A stretch of DNA of 6,049 nucleotides from Ghiorsea sp. (GCA_021772875.1 JAJFLD010000095.1:1-6049); one strand, 5' to 3'; positions 1-6,041 are shown, counted from the first letter of the stretch. Notes: a model not told the origin generated them from the letters alone. Numbers and translations: made by a program.

Positions 1-56
1 ATAGCACCGATGAGGGTGAAGCTTGCGAGATTACGAGAGAGAAATTGCCATGGCAT
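1..56 (-). CDS. Possible divergent gene, 5' end only (runs off the left edge)
   Basis: A minus-strand reading frame opens with ATG at 56-54 and stays open to the window edge. It gives 18 complete codons beginning MPWQFLSRNLASFTLIGA. An AGGA (plus-strand TCCT at 64-67) lies 7 nt before the ATG, a normal Shine-Dalgarno position. An in-frame ATG at 71-69 is an alternative start, and the frame has no stop back to TAA at 146-144. The peptide is hydrophobic near its visible end, which could suit a membrane protein or signal segment, but I recognise no family. The plus strand has a competing open frame (3-110, ending TAG at 108-110) that could be the tail of an upstream gene. It uses more rare codons (AGA, ATA), so I prefer the minus reading, weakly. 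Confidence 0.3.
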   Translation of the reverse strand, partial: MPWQFLSRNLASFTLIGA

Positions 57-134
57 GGGTGCATCCTGCATATAAATGTAAAGGCTCGCAAATCCAGCTT
101 GAATCCTTAGAAACTTTGAGGATGAATTCCACGA

Positions 135-165
135 ATGACTAAGTTATGGTACGCCTCCTTATAAA
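135..165 (+). promoter_or_regulatory. Candidate sigma-70-type promoter for the aminotransferase-gcv operon
   Basis: TATAAA at 160-165 resembles a -10 box, and ATGACT at 135-140 is a 4/6 match to TTGACA. The 19-nt spacing is longer than the ideal 17. Transcription would start near 172, leaving a very short leader before the ATG at 189. There is no other good -10 nearby. This is pattern matching only; a regulated promoter with a poor -35 is also possible. Confidence 0.3.
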
Positions 166-177
166 ATTTAGAATCAT

Positions 178-182
178 AGAGG
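178..182 (+). promoter_or_regulatory. Ribosome binding site of the aminotransferase
   Basis: AGAGG lies 6 nt upstream of the ATG at 189. An in-frame TAG at 177-179 rules out any upstream start, so the SD and the stop together fix the start at 189. Confidence 0.7.
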
Positions 183-188
183 TCTCAC

Positions 189-1382
189 ATGATAACATCT
201 TTTCATCCGCCGCAACGCACATTAATGGGCCCTGGTCCTTCGGATGTGAATCCGCGTATCTTAGAAGCCTTGAGCAGGCCAACCATTGGCCACCTTGATC
301 CTTTGTTTGTGCAAATGATGGAAGAAATGAAAGGATTGTTGCAATACGCTTTCCAAACCAAAAATGAATTAACCATTCCTGTATCAGCACCGGGTTCGGC
401 GGGCATGGAAACATGTTTTGTAAACCTTATCGAAGCTGGCGATACAGTGATCGTTTGCCAAAATGGTGTGTTTGGTGGACGCATGAAAGAAAATGTTGAG
501 CGCTGTGGTGCAACGGCAATCATGGTTGAAGATGCGTGGGGTACAGCTTGTGATCCCCAAAAACTTGAAGATGCGCTCAAAGCACATCCTGAAGCTAAAA
601 TTGTTGCTTTTGTGCATGCAGAGACTTCTACGGGTGCAACTACGGATGTAAAAGCCATGTGTGATTTGGCACATCAATATGATTGTTTGACGATTGTTGA
701 TGCAGTGACTTCATTGGGTGGCACGGAATTGCGGGTTGATGATTGGGGCGTGGATGCGATTTATTCAGGCACACAAAAATGTTTATCGTGTACGCCGGGT
801 TTATCACCTGTGTCTTTCAGCCCTGCGGCGATTGAAGTGATTAAAAATCGCAAAACAAAAGTGCAAAGCTGGTTCTTGGATTTGAATTTGGTGATGGGTT
901 ATTGGGGTCCGAGTGGTGGTGCAGGTGCAAAACGTGCATACCATCATACAGCACCGATTAATGCGCTTTATGGTTTGCATGAAGCTTTGGTTTTATTGCA
1001 AGATGAAGGGCTTGAAAATGCTTGGGCGCGTCATGCTAAACATCACAATGCTTTGCGTGCTGGCCTTGAAGCTATGGGGCTCACTTTTGTGGTGCCAGTG
1101 GCGCAACGTTTACCACAATTGAATGCCGTATCGATTCCTGAAGGTGTGGATGATGCACAAGTGCGTGGTTTGTTGTTGCAAGATTACAACTTGGAAATTG
1201 GTGCAGGTCTTGGTGTGATGGCTGGCAAAGTATGGCGCATTGGTTTGATGGGTTATGCATGTCGCAAAGATAATGTCTTAAAATGTGTAACGGCTTTGGA
1301 TGATGTGTTGGGCAGATTGGGTGCGCCAGTGAATCATGGTGTGGCAGTGGCAGCAGCGTTGGCAAGCTACGGCGAAAAATAA
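189..1382 (+). CDS. PLP-dependent class V aminotransferase, alanine/serine-glyoxylate aminotransferase family
   Basis: 397-residue cytosolic fold-type I PLP enzyme, about the usual length for this family. Seen in sequence: N-terminal GPGPS (14-18); the SAPGSAGME cofactor loop (66-74); HAETSTG (143-149); Asp171 in IVDAVTSLGG, expected to pair with the pyridine nitrogen; the Schiff-base lysine Lys197 in SGTQK; RKTK followed by WFLDL; YHHTAP; and Arg350 in WRIGLMG, the position that binds the substrate carboxylate in human AGXT. The whole chain follows AGXT-type transaminases closely. Known reaction of the family: glyoxylate plus alanine (or serine) gives glycine plus pyruvate (or hydroxypyruvate). 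The amino donor cannot be read from sequence. Its stop (TAA 1380-1382) shares one base with the gcvT ATG, so the two are probably co-translated. I infer that it supplies glycine from glyoxylate to the GCS encoded downstream. Purine-catabolic (S)-ureidoglycine-glyoxylate transaminases are close relatives, but no purine genes are nearby. Confidence 0.92.
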   Translation: MITSFHPPQRTLMGPGPSDVNPRILEALSRPTIGHLDPLFVQMMEEMKGLLQYAFQTKNELTIPVSAPGSAGMETCFVNLIEAGDTVIVCQNGVFGGRMKENVERCGATAIMVEDAWGTACDPQKLEDALKAHPEAKIVAFVHAETSTGATTDVKAMCDLAHQYDCLTIVDAVTSLGGTELRVDDWGVDAIYSGTQKCLSCTPGLSPVSFSPAAIEVIKNRKTKVQSWFLDLNLVMGYWGPSGGAGAKRAYHHTAPINALYGLHEALVLLQDEGLENAWARHAKHHNALRAGLEAMGLTFVVPVAQRLPQLNAVSIPEGVDDAQVRGLLLQDYNLEIGAGLGVMAGKVWRIGLMGYACRKDNVLKCVTALDDVLGRLGAPVNHGVAVAAALASYGEK

Positions 1383-2479
1383 TGGCTGCTTTATTAAAAA
1401 CACCATTGTTTGCTGAACATGTGGCTCTCGGCGGTAAAATTGTGCCGTTTGCAGGTTATGAATTGCCTGTGCAATACCCAGATGGGGCTTTGAAAGAATA
1501 TACAGCAGTGCGCGAAGGCGAGGCCGGTATTTTTGATATTACCCATATGGGACAAGTGCGGGTGACGGGTGTTGATAGCTTAAAATTTCTGCAATGTGTA
1601 ACCACCAATGATGTTGCGGCGTTGGTTGATGGTCAGGTGCAATATTCTGCTTTGCTGAATGCACAAGGCACATTTATTGATGATATCACCACCTATAAAA
1701 TCAATGAGACAGCATATTATTTGTGTATCAATGCTGCCAATCGCCATAAAGATGTGGCGCATTTGCAAGCACAGGCGGCCAATTTTGATGTGGTGGTATC
1801 GGATGAATCTGATGCAACAACGTTATTGGCATTGCAAGGTGCAAAAGCACAAGCAGCACTGCAAGATTTGGTGGATACAGACTTAGAAAACATTGGTTAT
1901 TACAAGTTTGCCGAAGTGAAAGTGTTGGGTGTGGCAGGTATTGTGTCGCGCACAGGATATACAGGCGAAGATGGTTTTGAGATTTATATTCCCAATGCAA
2001 TTGCCGTTGATGTTTGGAAGGCTTTGTTAAGCCATGGTGCAGTGCCGATAGGTTTGGCAGCGCGTGATATGTTGCGCACAGAAATGGGTTATGCCCTTTA
2101 TGGCCATGAGATTTCAGATGAGGTGACCCCTGTTGAAGCCAAGCTGATGTGGATTACCAAGTTAGGTAAAGATGATTTTATTGGCAAAGCGGCAGTGGAA
2201 ACACGCAAAGCTGAAGGTGCACAAAAACGATTGATTGCTTTAAAACTTACTGGCCGTGGCATTCCACGCGAACATTATAAGGTGTTTGTTGATGGTGAAG
2301 AAAGTGGTGAAATCACTTCTGGTATGCACTCGCCACTTGCAGGTGGTGGTGTTGCTTTGGCCTATGTGAAACCAGAACATGTGACAGAAGGGCAATTAAG
2401 TGTTGAAATTCGTGGTAAGCTTGTTGCAGCAGAGCGAACCACTACGCCATTTGTGCGTAGTAATGTTAGAAAAGTATAG
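1382..2479 (+). CDS. gcvT: Glycine cleavage system T protein (aminomethyltransferase)
   Basis: 365 residues, the normal length for GcvT. The T protein takes the aminomethyl group from the lipoyl arm of H protein and, with tetrahydrofolate, releases NH3 and forms 5,10-methylene-THF. Visible family signatures: GGKIVPFAGYELPVQY (18-32 region), AVREGEAGIFDITHMGQ (42-58), and the IDD pair at Asp100-Asp101, with Asp101 matching the catalytic/folate aspartate of E. coli GcvT. Also present are SRTGYTGEDGFEIY (189-202), GLAARDMLRTEMG (224-236), YGHE (240-243) and the C-terminal ITSGMHSPLAGGGVALAYV, the barrel domain. The ATG overlaps the aminotransferase stop as TAATG, and no strong SD precedes it, so it probably depends on translational coupling. 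It ends with TAG nine bases before gcvH. No missing key residue was noticed. Confidence 0.97.
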   Translation: MAALLKTPLFAEHVALGGKIVPFAGYELPVQYPDGALKEYTAVREGEAGIFDITHMGQVRVTGVDSLKFLQCVTTNDVAALVDGQVQYSALLNAQGTFIDDITTYKINETAYYLCINAANRHKDVAHLQAQAANFDVVVSDESDATTLLALQGAKAQAALQDLVDTDLENIGYYKFAEVKVLGVAGIVSRTGYTGEDGFEIYIPNAIAVDVWKALLSHGAVPIGLAARDMLRTEMGYALYGHEISDEVTPVEAKLMWITKLGKDDFIGKAAVETRKAEGAQKRLIALKLTGRGIPREHYKVFVDGEESGEITSGMHSPLAGGGVALAYVKPEHVTEGQLSVEIRGKLVAAERTTTPFVRSNVRKV

Positions 2480-2481
2480 GA
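2478..2481 (+). promoter_or_regulatory. Ribosome binding site deciding the gcvH start
   Basis: AGGA overlaps the gcvT stop codon and sits 7 nt before ATG 2489. An in-frame GTG at 2483 is only one base past the AGGA, too close to be used. The start at 2489 (MSIPAGLKYS) is therefore preferred and also matches the usual GcvH N-terminus. Confidence 0.65.
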
Positions 2482-2488
2482 TGTGAAT

Positions 2489-2869
2489 ATGTCGATACCA
2501 GCAGGTTTAAAATACAGTAAAGATCATGAATGGGTGCGTATTGAAGGTGATACAGCAACTTTTGGCATTTCCGATCATGCCCAAGAAGCATTGGGTGATA
2601 TCGTGTTTGTTGAATTGCCAGAAGTTGGCCGTGAAATAACAGCTGGAGATGCTTATGCCGTGGTAGAATCGGTAAAAGCGGTGTCTGATGTTTATGCACC
2701 TGTCTCTGTTTAAGTGATTGAATTCAATGAAGGGCTTGAAGCAGAGCCAGAAAAAGTAAACACAGAAGCTTATGGCGCAGGCTGGATTGTGAAAGTGAAA
2801 GTTGCAGCCGATGTTGATACATCACATTTGATGAATGATGATGAGTACAATACATTTTTAGAAGAATAA
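2489..2869 (+). pseudogene. gcvH: Glycine cleavage system H protein, interrupted by an in-frame TAA at 2711-2713
   Basis: GcvH is the lipoyl-carrying shuttle between the P, T and L proteins. Read through, the frame gives 126 codons before the natural TAA at 2867-2869, the usual family length. The N-terminal half has KYSKDHEWVR (8-17), GISDHAQEALGDIVFVELPEVG (26-47) and ESVKAVSD with the lipoyl-acceptor Lys63. It continues YAPVS (69-73), then codon 74 is GTT and codon 75 is TAA. The same frame continues with clear GcvH sequence: VIEFNEGLEAEPEKVN (76-91), YGAGWIVKVKV (95-105) and an acidic C-terminus MNDDEYNTFLEE. The family normally reads VSGE here, so GTT-TAA stands where GGT-GAA is expected. 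There is no length change, so this is a nonsense change and not a frameshift. If the stop is real, the 74-residue product keeps Lys63 but loses the C-terminal strands that complete the barrel fold, so it should not work. Sequencing error, a very recent mutation, readthrough, or a second gcvH elsewhere are all possible. Neighbours gcvT and gcvPAB look intact. Confidence 0.9.
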
Positions 2870-2890
2870 ACATTTTAACATGATTTTTTT

Positions 2891-2932
2891 AATACCAAGG
2901 GTGCGTTATGTATCCTTGGTATTGTTTTTTTT
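2891..2932 (+). terminator. Intrinsic terminator or attenuator between gcvH and gcvPA
   Basis: AATACCAAGG (2891-2900) and CCTTGGTATT (2914-2923) form a perfect 10-bp inverted repeat. With wobbles the stem extends by four pairs (2901-2904 with 2910-2913), leaving the loop GUUAU. The right arm is followed by G and then eight T residues (2925-2932). This is the standard shape of a rho-independent terminator for plus-strand transcription. The gcvPA SD starts immediately after the T-tract. It would reduce or block readthrough from gcvT-gcvH into gcvPA-gcvPB. Whether it is partial, regulated, or offset by a separate promoter cannot be seen. Confidence 0.8.
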
Positions 2933-2936
2933 GAGG
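2933..2936 (+). promoter_or_regulatory. Ribosome binding site of gcvPA
   Basis: GAGG directly follows the T-tract of the terminator and lies 7 nt before ATG 2944. It supports that start over the next in-frame ATG (residue 14). Confidence 0.65.
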
Positions 2937-2943
2937 CAGACCG

Positions 2944-4302
2944 ATGAGATATTTACCCCACACTGATACCGATAGACAAGCGATGCTTAAAGCCATTGGC
3001 GTCAAAGATTTCAAAGCGCTTTTTGCGGATATTCCAAGTGAATTTCATGTGCAGCAAGGCAGCTTTGATATGCCAGATGGTTTATCAGAAGCAGGTATTG
3101 TGCGCAAATTTACCAAAGCAGCGGAAAAGAATCGCCATGCAGGTAATACGCGCTGTTTCCTTGGCGGCGGCACCTATTACCATTTTGTACCTGCCGTGGT
3201 TGATTATGTAATTTCACGTGGTGAATTCCTGACAGCCTATACCCCATACCAACCTGAAATTGCCCAAGGCACATTACAAGCTTTGTTTGAATACCAAACC
3301 ATGATGGCGCGGTTAACAGGCATGGAAGTGTCCAATGCTTCGATGTATGAAGCGGCCACGGCCACTGCTGAAGCAGCCTTGATGGCGCGGCGCGTGACCC
3401 GCAAAACACGGGTGGTGGTTGCAGGTTCGGTGAATCCACGTTATCGGACAGTGACAAAGAATTATTTATCGCGCCTTGATGGTGAATACTTGGAAGTGGG
3501 TATTGGCGCTAAAGATGGTCAGTTTGGCACGGATTTGACAGCAGTGATTGCAGCCATCAACAGCGAAACGGCCTGTGTGATTGTGCAATATCCTGATTTT
3601 TACGGCACGGTATACGATTTAGCCCCTTTGCGTGCAGCTTGTGATGAACACAAATGTTTGATGGTGGTGGCTTTTTCTGATGCCAGTGCTTTTGGTTTGA
3701 TTGAATCACCAGGTGCTTATGGTGCTGATATTGTGGTCGGTTCTGGGCAGGCTTTGGGTGTGCCTATGGCTTTTGGTGGGCCACATTTGGGTGTGTTTAC
3801 CTGCAAACAAAAGTATTTACGCCAAATGCCAGGTCGTGTGTGCGGCTTGACTGAAGATGCAGATGGCAAACGTGGTTTTGTATTAACCCTTTCTACGCGT
3901 GAGCAGCATATTCGCCGCGATAAAGCCACATCGAACATTTGCACCAACCAAGGTTTGATGTGCACAGCCGCTGCAACTTATATGGCATTGATGGGCGATG
4001 CAGGGCTAGAAACAGTGGCCCAACATTCAGCTGCAGCATTGCAATCGTTGGTATCGCAATTGCCTAAAAGTGTGACAGCTGCAAGTGGCGCGCATTACAA
4101 TGAAACGGTGTTGAGCTTTGAGAGCCAAGCAAAACGTGATGCTTTTATGGCTGAAGCGAGAAAGGCGGATATTTTTGCAGGCATTCCATTAGAGAAAATG
4201 GATAAAACCTATGAACCCAAACATTTGCTTGTGGCAACCACAGAAATGATCGATGAGGCTGATATCACCGACTACCTTGCGGCTTTGGAGGTGACGTTAT
4301 GA
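2944..4302 (+). CDS. gcvPA: Glycine dehydrogenase (decarboxylating) subunit 1, P protein alpha
   Basis: 452 residues, typical for the N-terminal subunit of a split P protein. With GcvPB it forms the PLP enzyme that decarboxylates glycine and passes the aminomethyl group to lipoylated H protein. Visible signatures: FLGGGTYYHFVPAVVD (72-87), SRGEFLTAYTPYQPEIAQGT (91-110), LFEYQTMMARLTGMEVSNAS (114-133 region), GSGQALGVPMAFGGPHLG (267-284), GKRGFVLTLSTREQHIRR (308-325) and KATSNICTNQ (327-336). As expected for this subunit, it has the aminotransferase-like fold but no PLP-binding lysine motif, which lies in GcvPB. It starts 74 bases past the end of the gcvH frame, right after a terminator-like hairpin. 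It overlaps gcvPB by four bases (ATGA), so the two subunits are likely made in matched amounts. No internal break was seen. Confidence 0.97.
   Translation: MRYLPHTDTDRQAMLKAIGVKDFKALFADIPSEFHVQQGSFDMPDGLSEAGIVRKFTKAAEKNRHAGNTRCFLGGGTYYHFVPAVVDYVISRGEFLTAYTPYQPEIAQGTLQALFEYQTMMARLTGMEVSNASMYEAATATAEAALMARRVTRKTRVVVAGSVNPRYRTVTKNYLSRLDGEYLEVGIGAKDGQFGTDLTAVIAAINSETACVIVQYPDFYGTVYDLAPLRAACDEHKCLMVVAFSDASAFGLIESPGAYGADIVVGSGQALGVPMAFGGPHLGVFTCKQKYLRQMPGRVCGLTEDADGKRGFVLTLSTREQHIRRDKATSNICTNQGLMCTAAATYMALMGDAGLETVAQHSAAALQSLVSQLPKSVTAASGAHYNETVLSFESQAKRDAFMAEARKADIFAGIPLEKMDKTYEPKHLLVATTEMIDEADITDYLAALEVTL
4287..4294 (+). promoter_or_regulatory. Strong Shine-Dalgarno site of gcvPB inside the gcvPA end
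   Basis: GGAGGTGA is an almost full match to the anti-SD of 16S rRNA and is placed just before ATG 4299, within the last codons of gcvPA. With the ATGA stop-start overlap it supports efficient re-initiation on gcvPB. It is clearly stronger than the other ribosome sites in the window. Confidence 0.8.
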
Positions 4303-5777
4303 GTACAACGACTTATTCGGGTGTATCAGGTATTCAGCATGAAGAACCACTTTTGTTTGAACATGCCCATGAAGCACCTGAATCCATCAATCTCCCTGGT
4401 GTGCAGGGCGAAGTTTCTACAGCATTAACAGCCTTTAAACGTAAAACACCAGCCAATATCCCGGGGCTTTCTGAGCCTGAAACTGTGCGCCATTTTGTGC
4501 GTTTGTCGCAGTGGAATCACTGCATTGAAACTGGCTTTTATCCGCTTGGTTCATGCACCATGAAATACAACCCAAGGGTGAATGAGCAAATCGCACGCTT
4601 GCCGGGGCTTGCCGCGATTCATCCTGAGCAGCCTGATGATAGTGTGCAAGGTGCCTTGGAATTGTTGTATGAGTTGCAAACATGGTTGGCTGAAATTTCA
4701 GGTTTTAAAGATGTGACTTTGCAACCAGCCGCTGGTGCACATGGTGAGTTGGTGGGGCTGATGATGATTCGCGCTTGCTTGGATGCACGTGGTGATACTG
4801 AGCGTCGCACAGTGTTGGTGCCCGATTCAGCACACGGCACCAACCCAGCATCGGCAGCATTGTGTGGCATGCATACGGTTGAACTCAAATCGGGTGCCGA
4901 TGGGCGCATTGATTTGGATGAGCTGAAAGCACATTTGAATGATGGTACAGCAGCTTTGATGATGACCAACCCCAACACTGCGGGCATGTTTGAATCAGAT
5001 GTGAAAGAGATTTGTGATTTGGTGCATGATGCTGGCGGTTTGGTGTATGGCGATGGTGCAAACTTAAATGCTTTGGTGGGTGTGGCCCGCCCTGGTGATA
5101 TGGGTTTGGATTGTTTGCATATCAATGTGCATAAAACATTCTCAACTCCACATGGTGGCGGTGGCCCGGGCGCTGGTCCTGTGGCAGTAAATGAAACACT
5201 TGCACCTTATTTGCCAGTGCCGCGTATTGTTAAAGATGGTGATAACTACCATATCCAAACTGAAGCCAAAGATTCGATTGGTTCGGTGTTAAGCACAGTA
5301 GGCCAATCAGGTGTGTATATGCGTGCCAATGCTTATATTTCAGCATTTGGTAAAAATCATATCCATCAAATTGCTCAAGATGCAGTGTTAAATGCCAACT
5401 ATATTTTGAGCCGTCTCAAAGATGTTTATCACGTACCGTTTAAAGGTTATTGTAAACATGAATGTTTGCTCACCGATGAGATTCAAAATAAACATGGCGT
5501 TAAAACTTTGGATATTGCGAAACGCCTCATTGATTTGGGTTTTCATCCCATGACAGTGTATTTCCCATTGATTGTACATGGTGCGATGTTAATCGAACCC
5601 ACAGAAACAGAATCCAAAGAGACCTTGGATGCGTTCTGTGATGCCATGCTCGAAATCGCCGCCCAGTGTGAAAGCGGAGATACGCAAGTGCTGCATGATG
5701 CGCCCTTAAAATCCATCCGCCGCCGTTTGGATGAAACCAAAGCTGCACGTAATCCTGTGTTGGTTTGGCAGGGCTAA
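4299..5777 (+). CDS. gcvPB: Glycine dehydrogenase (decarboxylating) subunit 2, P protein beta
   Basis: 492 residues, normal for the C-terminal, PLP-binding subunit of a two-subunit P protein. Visible signatures: LLFEHAHEAPESINLPGV (18-35), YPLGSCTMKYNPRVNE (81-96), the LQPAAGAHGE cofactor loop (141-150), VPDSAHGTNPASA (174-186), MTNPNTAGMFE (222-232) and YGDGANLNA (250-258). The Schiff-base lysine Lys279 lies in NVHKTFSTPHGGGGPG. The C-terminal region (FKGYCKHECLLT, then GFHPMTVYFPL) is also typical. The catalytic core looks complete. It is the last gene of the operon and ends with tandem stops TAATAA. Activity needs GcvPA and lipoylated H protein, so the broken gcvH upstream matters directly for this enzyme. 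Confidence 0.97.
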   Translation: MSTTTYSGVSGIQHEEPLLFEHAHEAPESINLPGVQGEVSTALTAFKRKTPANIPGLSEPETVRHFVRLSQWNHCIETGFYPLGSCTMKYNPRVNEQIARLPGLAAIHPEQPDDSVQGALELLYELQTWLAEISGFKDVTLQPAAGAHGELVGLMMIRACLDARGDTERRTVLVPDSAHGTNPASAALCGMHTVELKSGADGRIDLDELKAHLNDGTAALMMTNPNTAGMFESDVKEICDLVHDAGGLVYGDGANLNALVGVARPGDMGLDCLHINVHKTFSTPHGGGGPGAGPVAVNETLAPYLPVPRIVKDGDNYHIQTEAKDSIGSVLSTVGQSGVYMRANAYISAFGKNHIHQIAQDAVLNANYILSRLKDVYHVPFKGYCKHECLLTDEIQNKHGVKTLDIAKRLIDLGFHPMTVYFPLIVHGAMLIEPTETESKETLDAFCDAMLEIAAQCESGDTQVLHDAPLKSIRRRLDETKAARNPVLVWQG

Positions 5778-5785
5778 TAAGCCCT
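5770..5785 (+). repeat. Small hairpin at the gcvPB stop codon
   Basis: AGGGCT (5770-5775) and AGCCCT (5780-5785) form a perfect 6-bp stem with loop AATA, spanning the tandem stops. No T-tract follows (TCGAAAAATG), so it is not a standard intrinsic terminator. It may protect the mRNA 3' end or be chance. Confidence 0.4.
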
Positions 5786-5907
5786 CGAAAAATGCTTTGA
5801 AATTATTGATTATTTAATAGGGAAGGGGGTAAGCATTGGATTATTTTTCATTGCGCTTCCTCTTTATGCATGACTTTTCTACGGTGATGCTTCATGTTCA
5901 TTTTTTA

Positions 5908-5939
5908 GGCAGCCAAAAAACGAACCAAAAAAGGCTGCC
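5908..5939. repeat. Inverted repeat GGCAGCC/GGCTGCC with an A-rich loop
   Basis: GGCAGCC (5908-5914) and GGCTGCC (5933-5939) form a perfect 7-bp GC-rich stem. The 18-nt loop is AAAAAA, CGAACC, AAAAAA. It is preceded by six T residues (5901-5906). Neither strand has a T-tract after the closing arm, so it is not a typical intrinsic terminator, though it may assist 3'-end formation of the gcv mRNA. Function unknown. Confidence 0.5.
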
Positions 5940-6041
5940 CTATATAGCTGCGTATCTCCTGCGCTTACAATCATAAAAAGGGCGCGTGTTACTGCGCTCT
6001 TCCTTTTGATGATTGTAAGCTTCGGCGCAGCTATAGCAGGG
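5938..6041. repeat. Long imperfect hairpin of about 100 nt downstream of the operon
   Basis: Nested complementary arms: CCCT (5938-5941) with AGGG (6038-6041); TATAGCTGCG (5943-5952) with CGCAGCTATA (6026-6035), 10/10; GCTTACAATCAT (5963-5974) with ATGATTGTAAGC (6009-6020), 12/12; AAAAGG (5976-5981) with CCTTTT (6002-6007); and GCGC (5982-5985) with GCGC (5994-5997), leaving an 8-nt loop. Small internal loops and bulges separate the stems. On the minus strand the inner part ends CCTTTTT, so it could terminate a convergent gene beyond the right edge. On the plus strand it could end gcv transcription. A small palindromic mobile element or a structured RNA would look similar. No transposase is visible in the window. 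Confidence 0.6.

Noticed and set aside
122..164. Tiny plus-strand frames in the leader (ATG 122, six codons; ATG 135, nine codons ending TAA 162-164) as leader peptides
   Set aside because: No run of diagnostic codons, poor SD spacing, and no attenuator hairpin after them. The candidate promoter -10 overlaps them, so they are probably not transcribed.
1..188. Glycine riboswitch upstream of the operon, suggested by GCACCGATGAGGGTGAAGC and the GAGAGAG run near the left end
   Set aside because: Glycine riboswitches often precede gcv operons, but the conserved core segments and the tandem aptamer layout are not recognisable, and the pieces are not followed by an expression platform next to ATG 189.
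203..658. 151-codon minus-strand frame inside the aminotransferase
   Set aside because: Antisense shadow of a strongly supported gene; the protein resembles no family and codon use fits the plus strand.
2711..2713. UAA reassigned to a sense codon in this organism
   Set aside because: The aminotransferase, gcvPB and the gcvH natural end all use TAA as their stop, and no other internal TAA occurs in the conserved genes.
4619..5125. 168-codon minus-strand frame inside gcvPB
   Set aside because: Lies opposite the conserved PLP-binding core of GcvPB, so it is open because of codon bias on the other strand.
5810..5901. Two short minus-strand frames after gcvPB (17 codons from ATG 5901; 13 codons from ATG 5851 with a good AGAGGAAG SD), overlapping as ATGA
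   Set aside because: The second SD is attractive, but the peptides are very short, resemble nothing, and lead into antisense of gcvPB with no gene to control.
5938..6041. Integron attC site
   Set aside because: The hairpin size fits, but the terminal GTTRRRY/RYYYAAC core sites are absent and no integrase or cassette structure is present.
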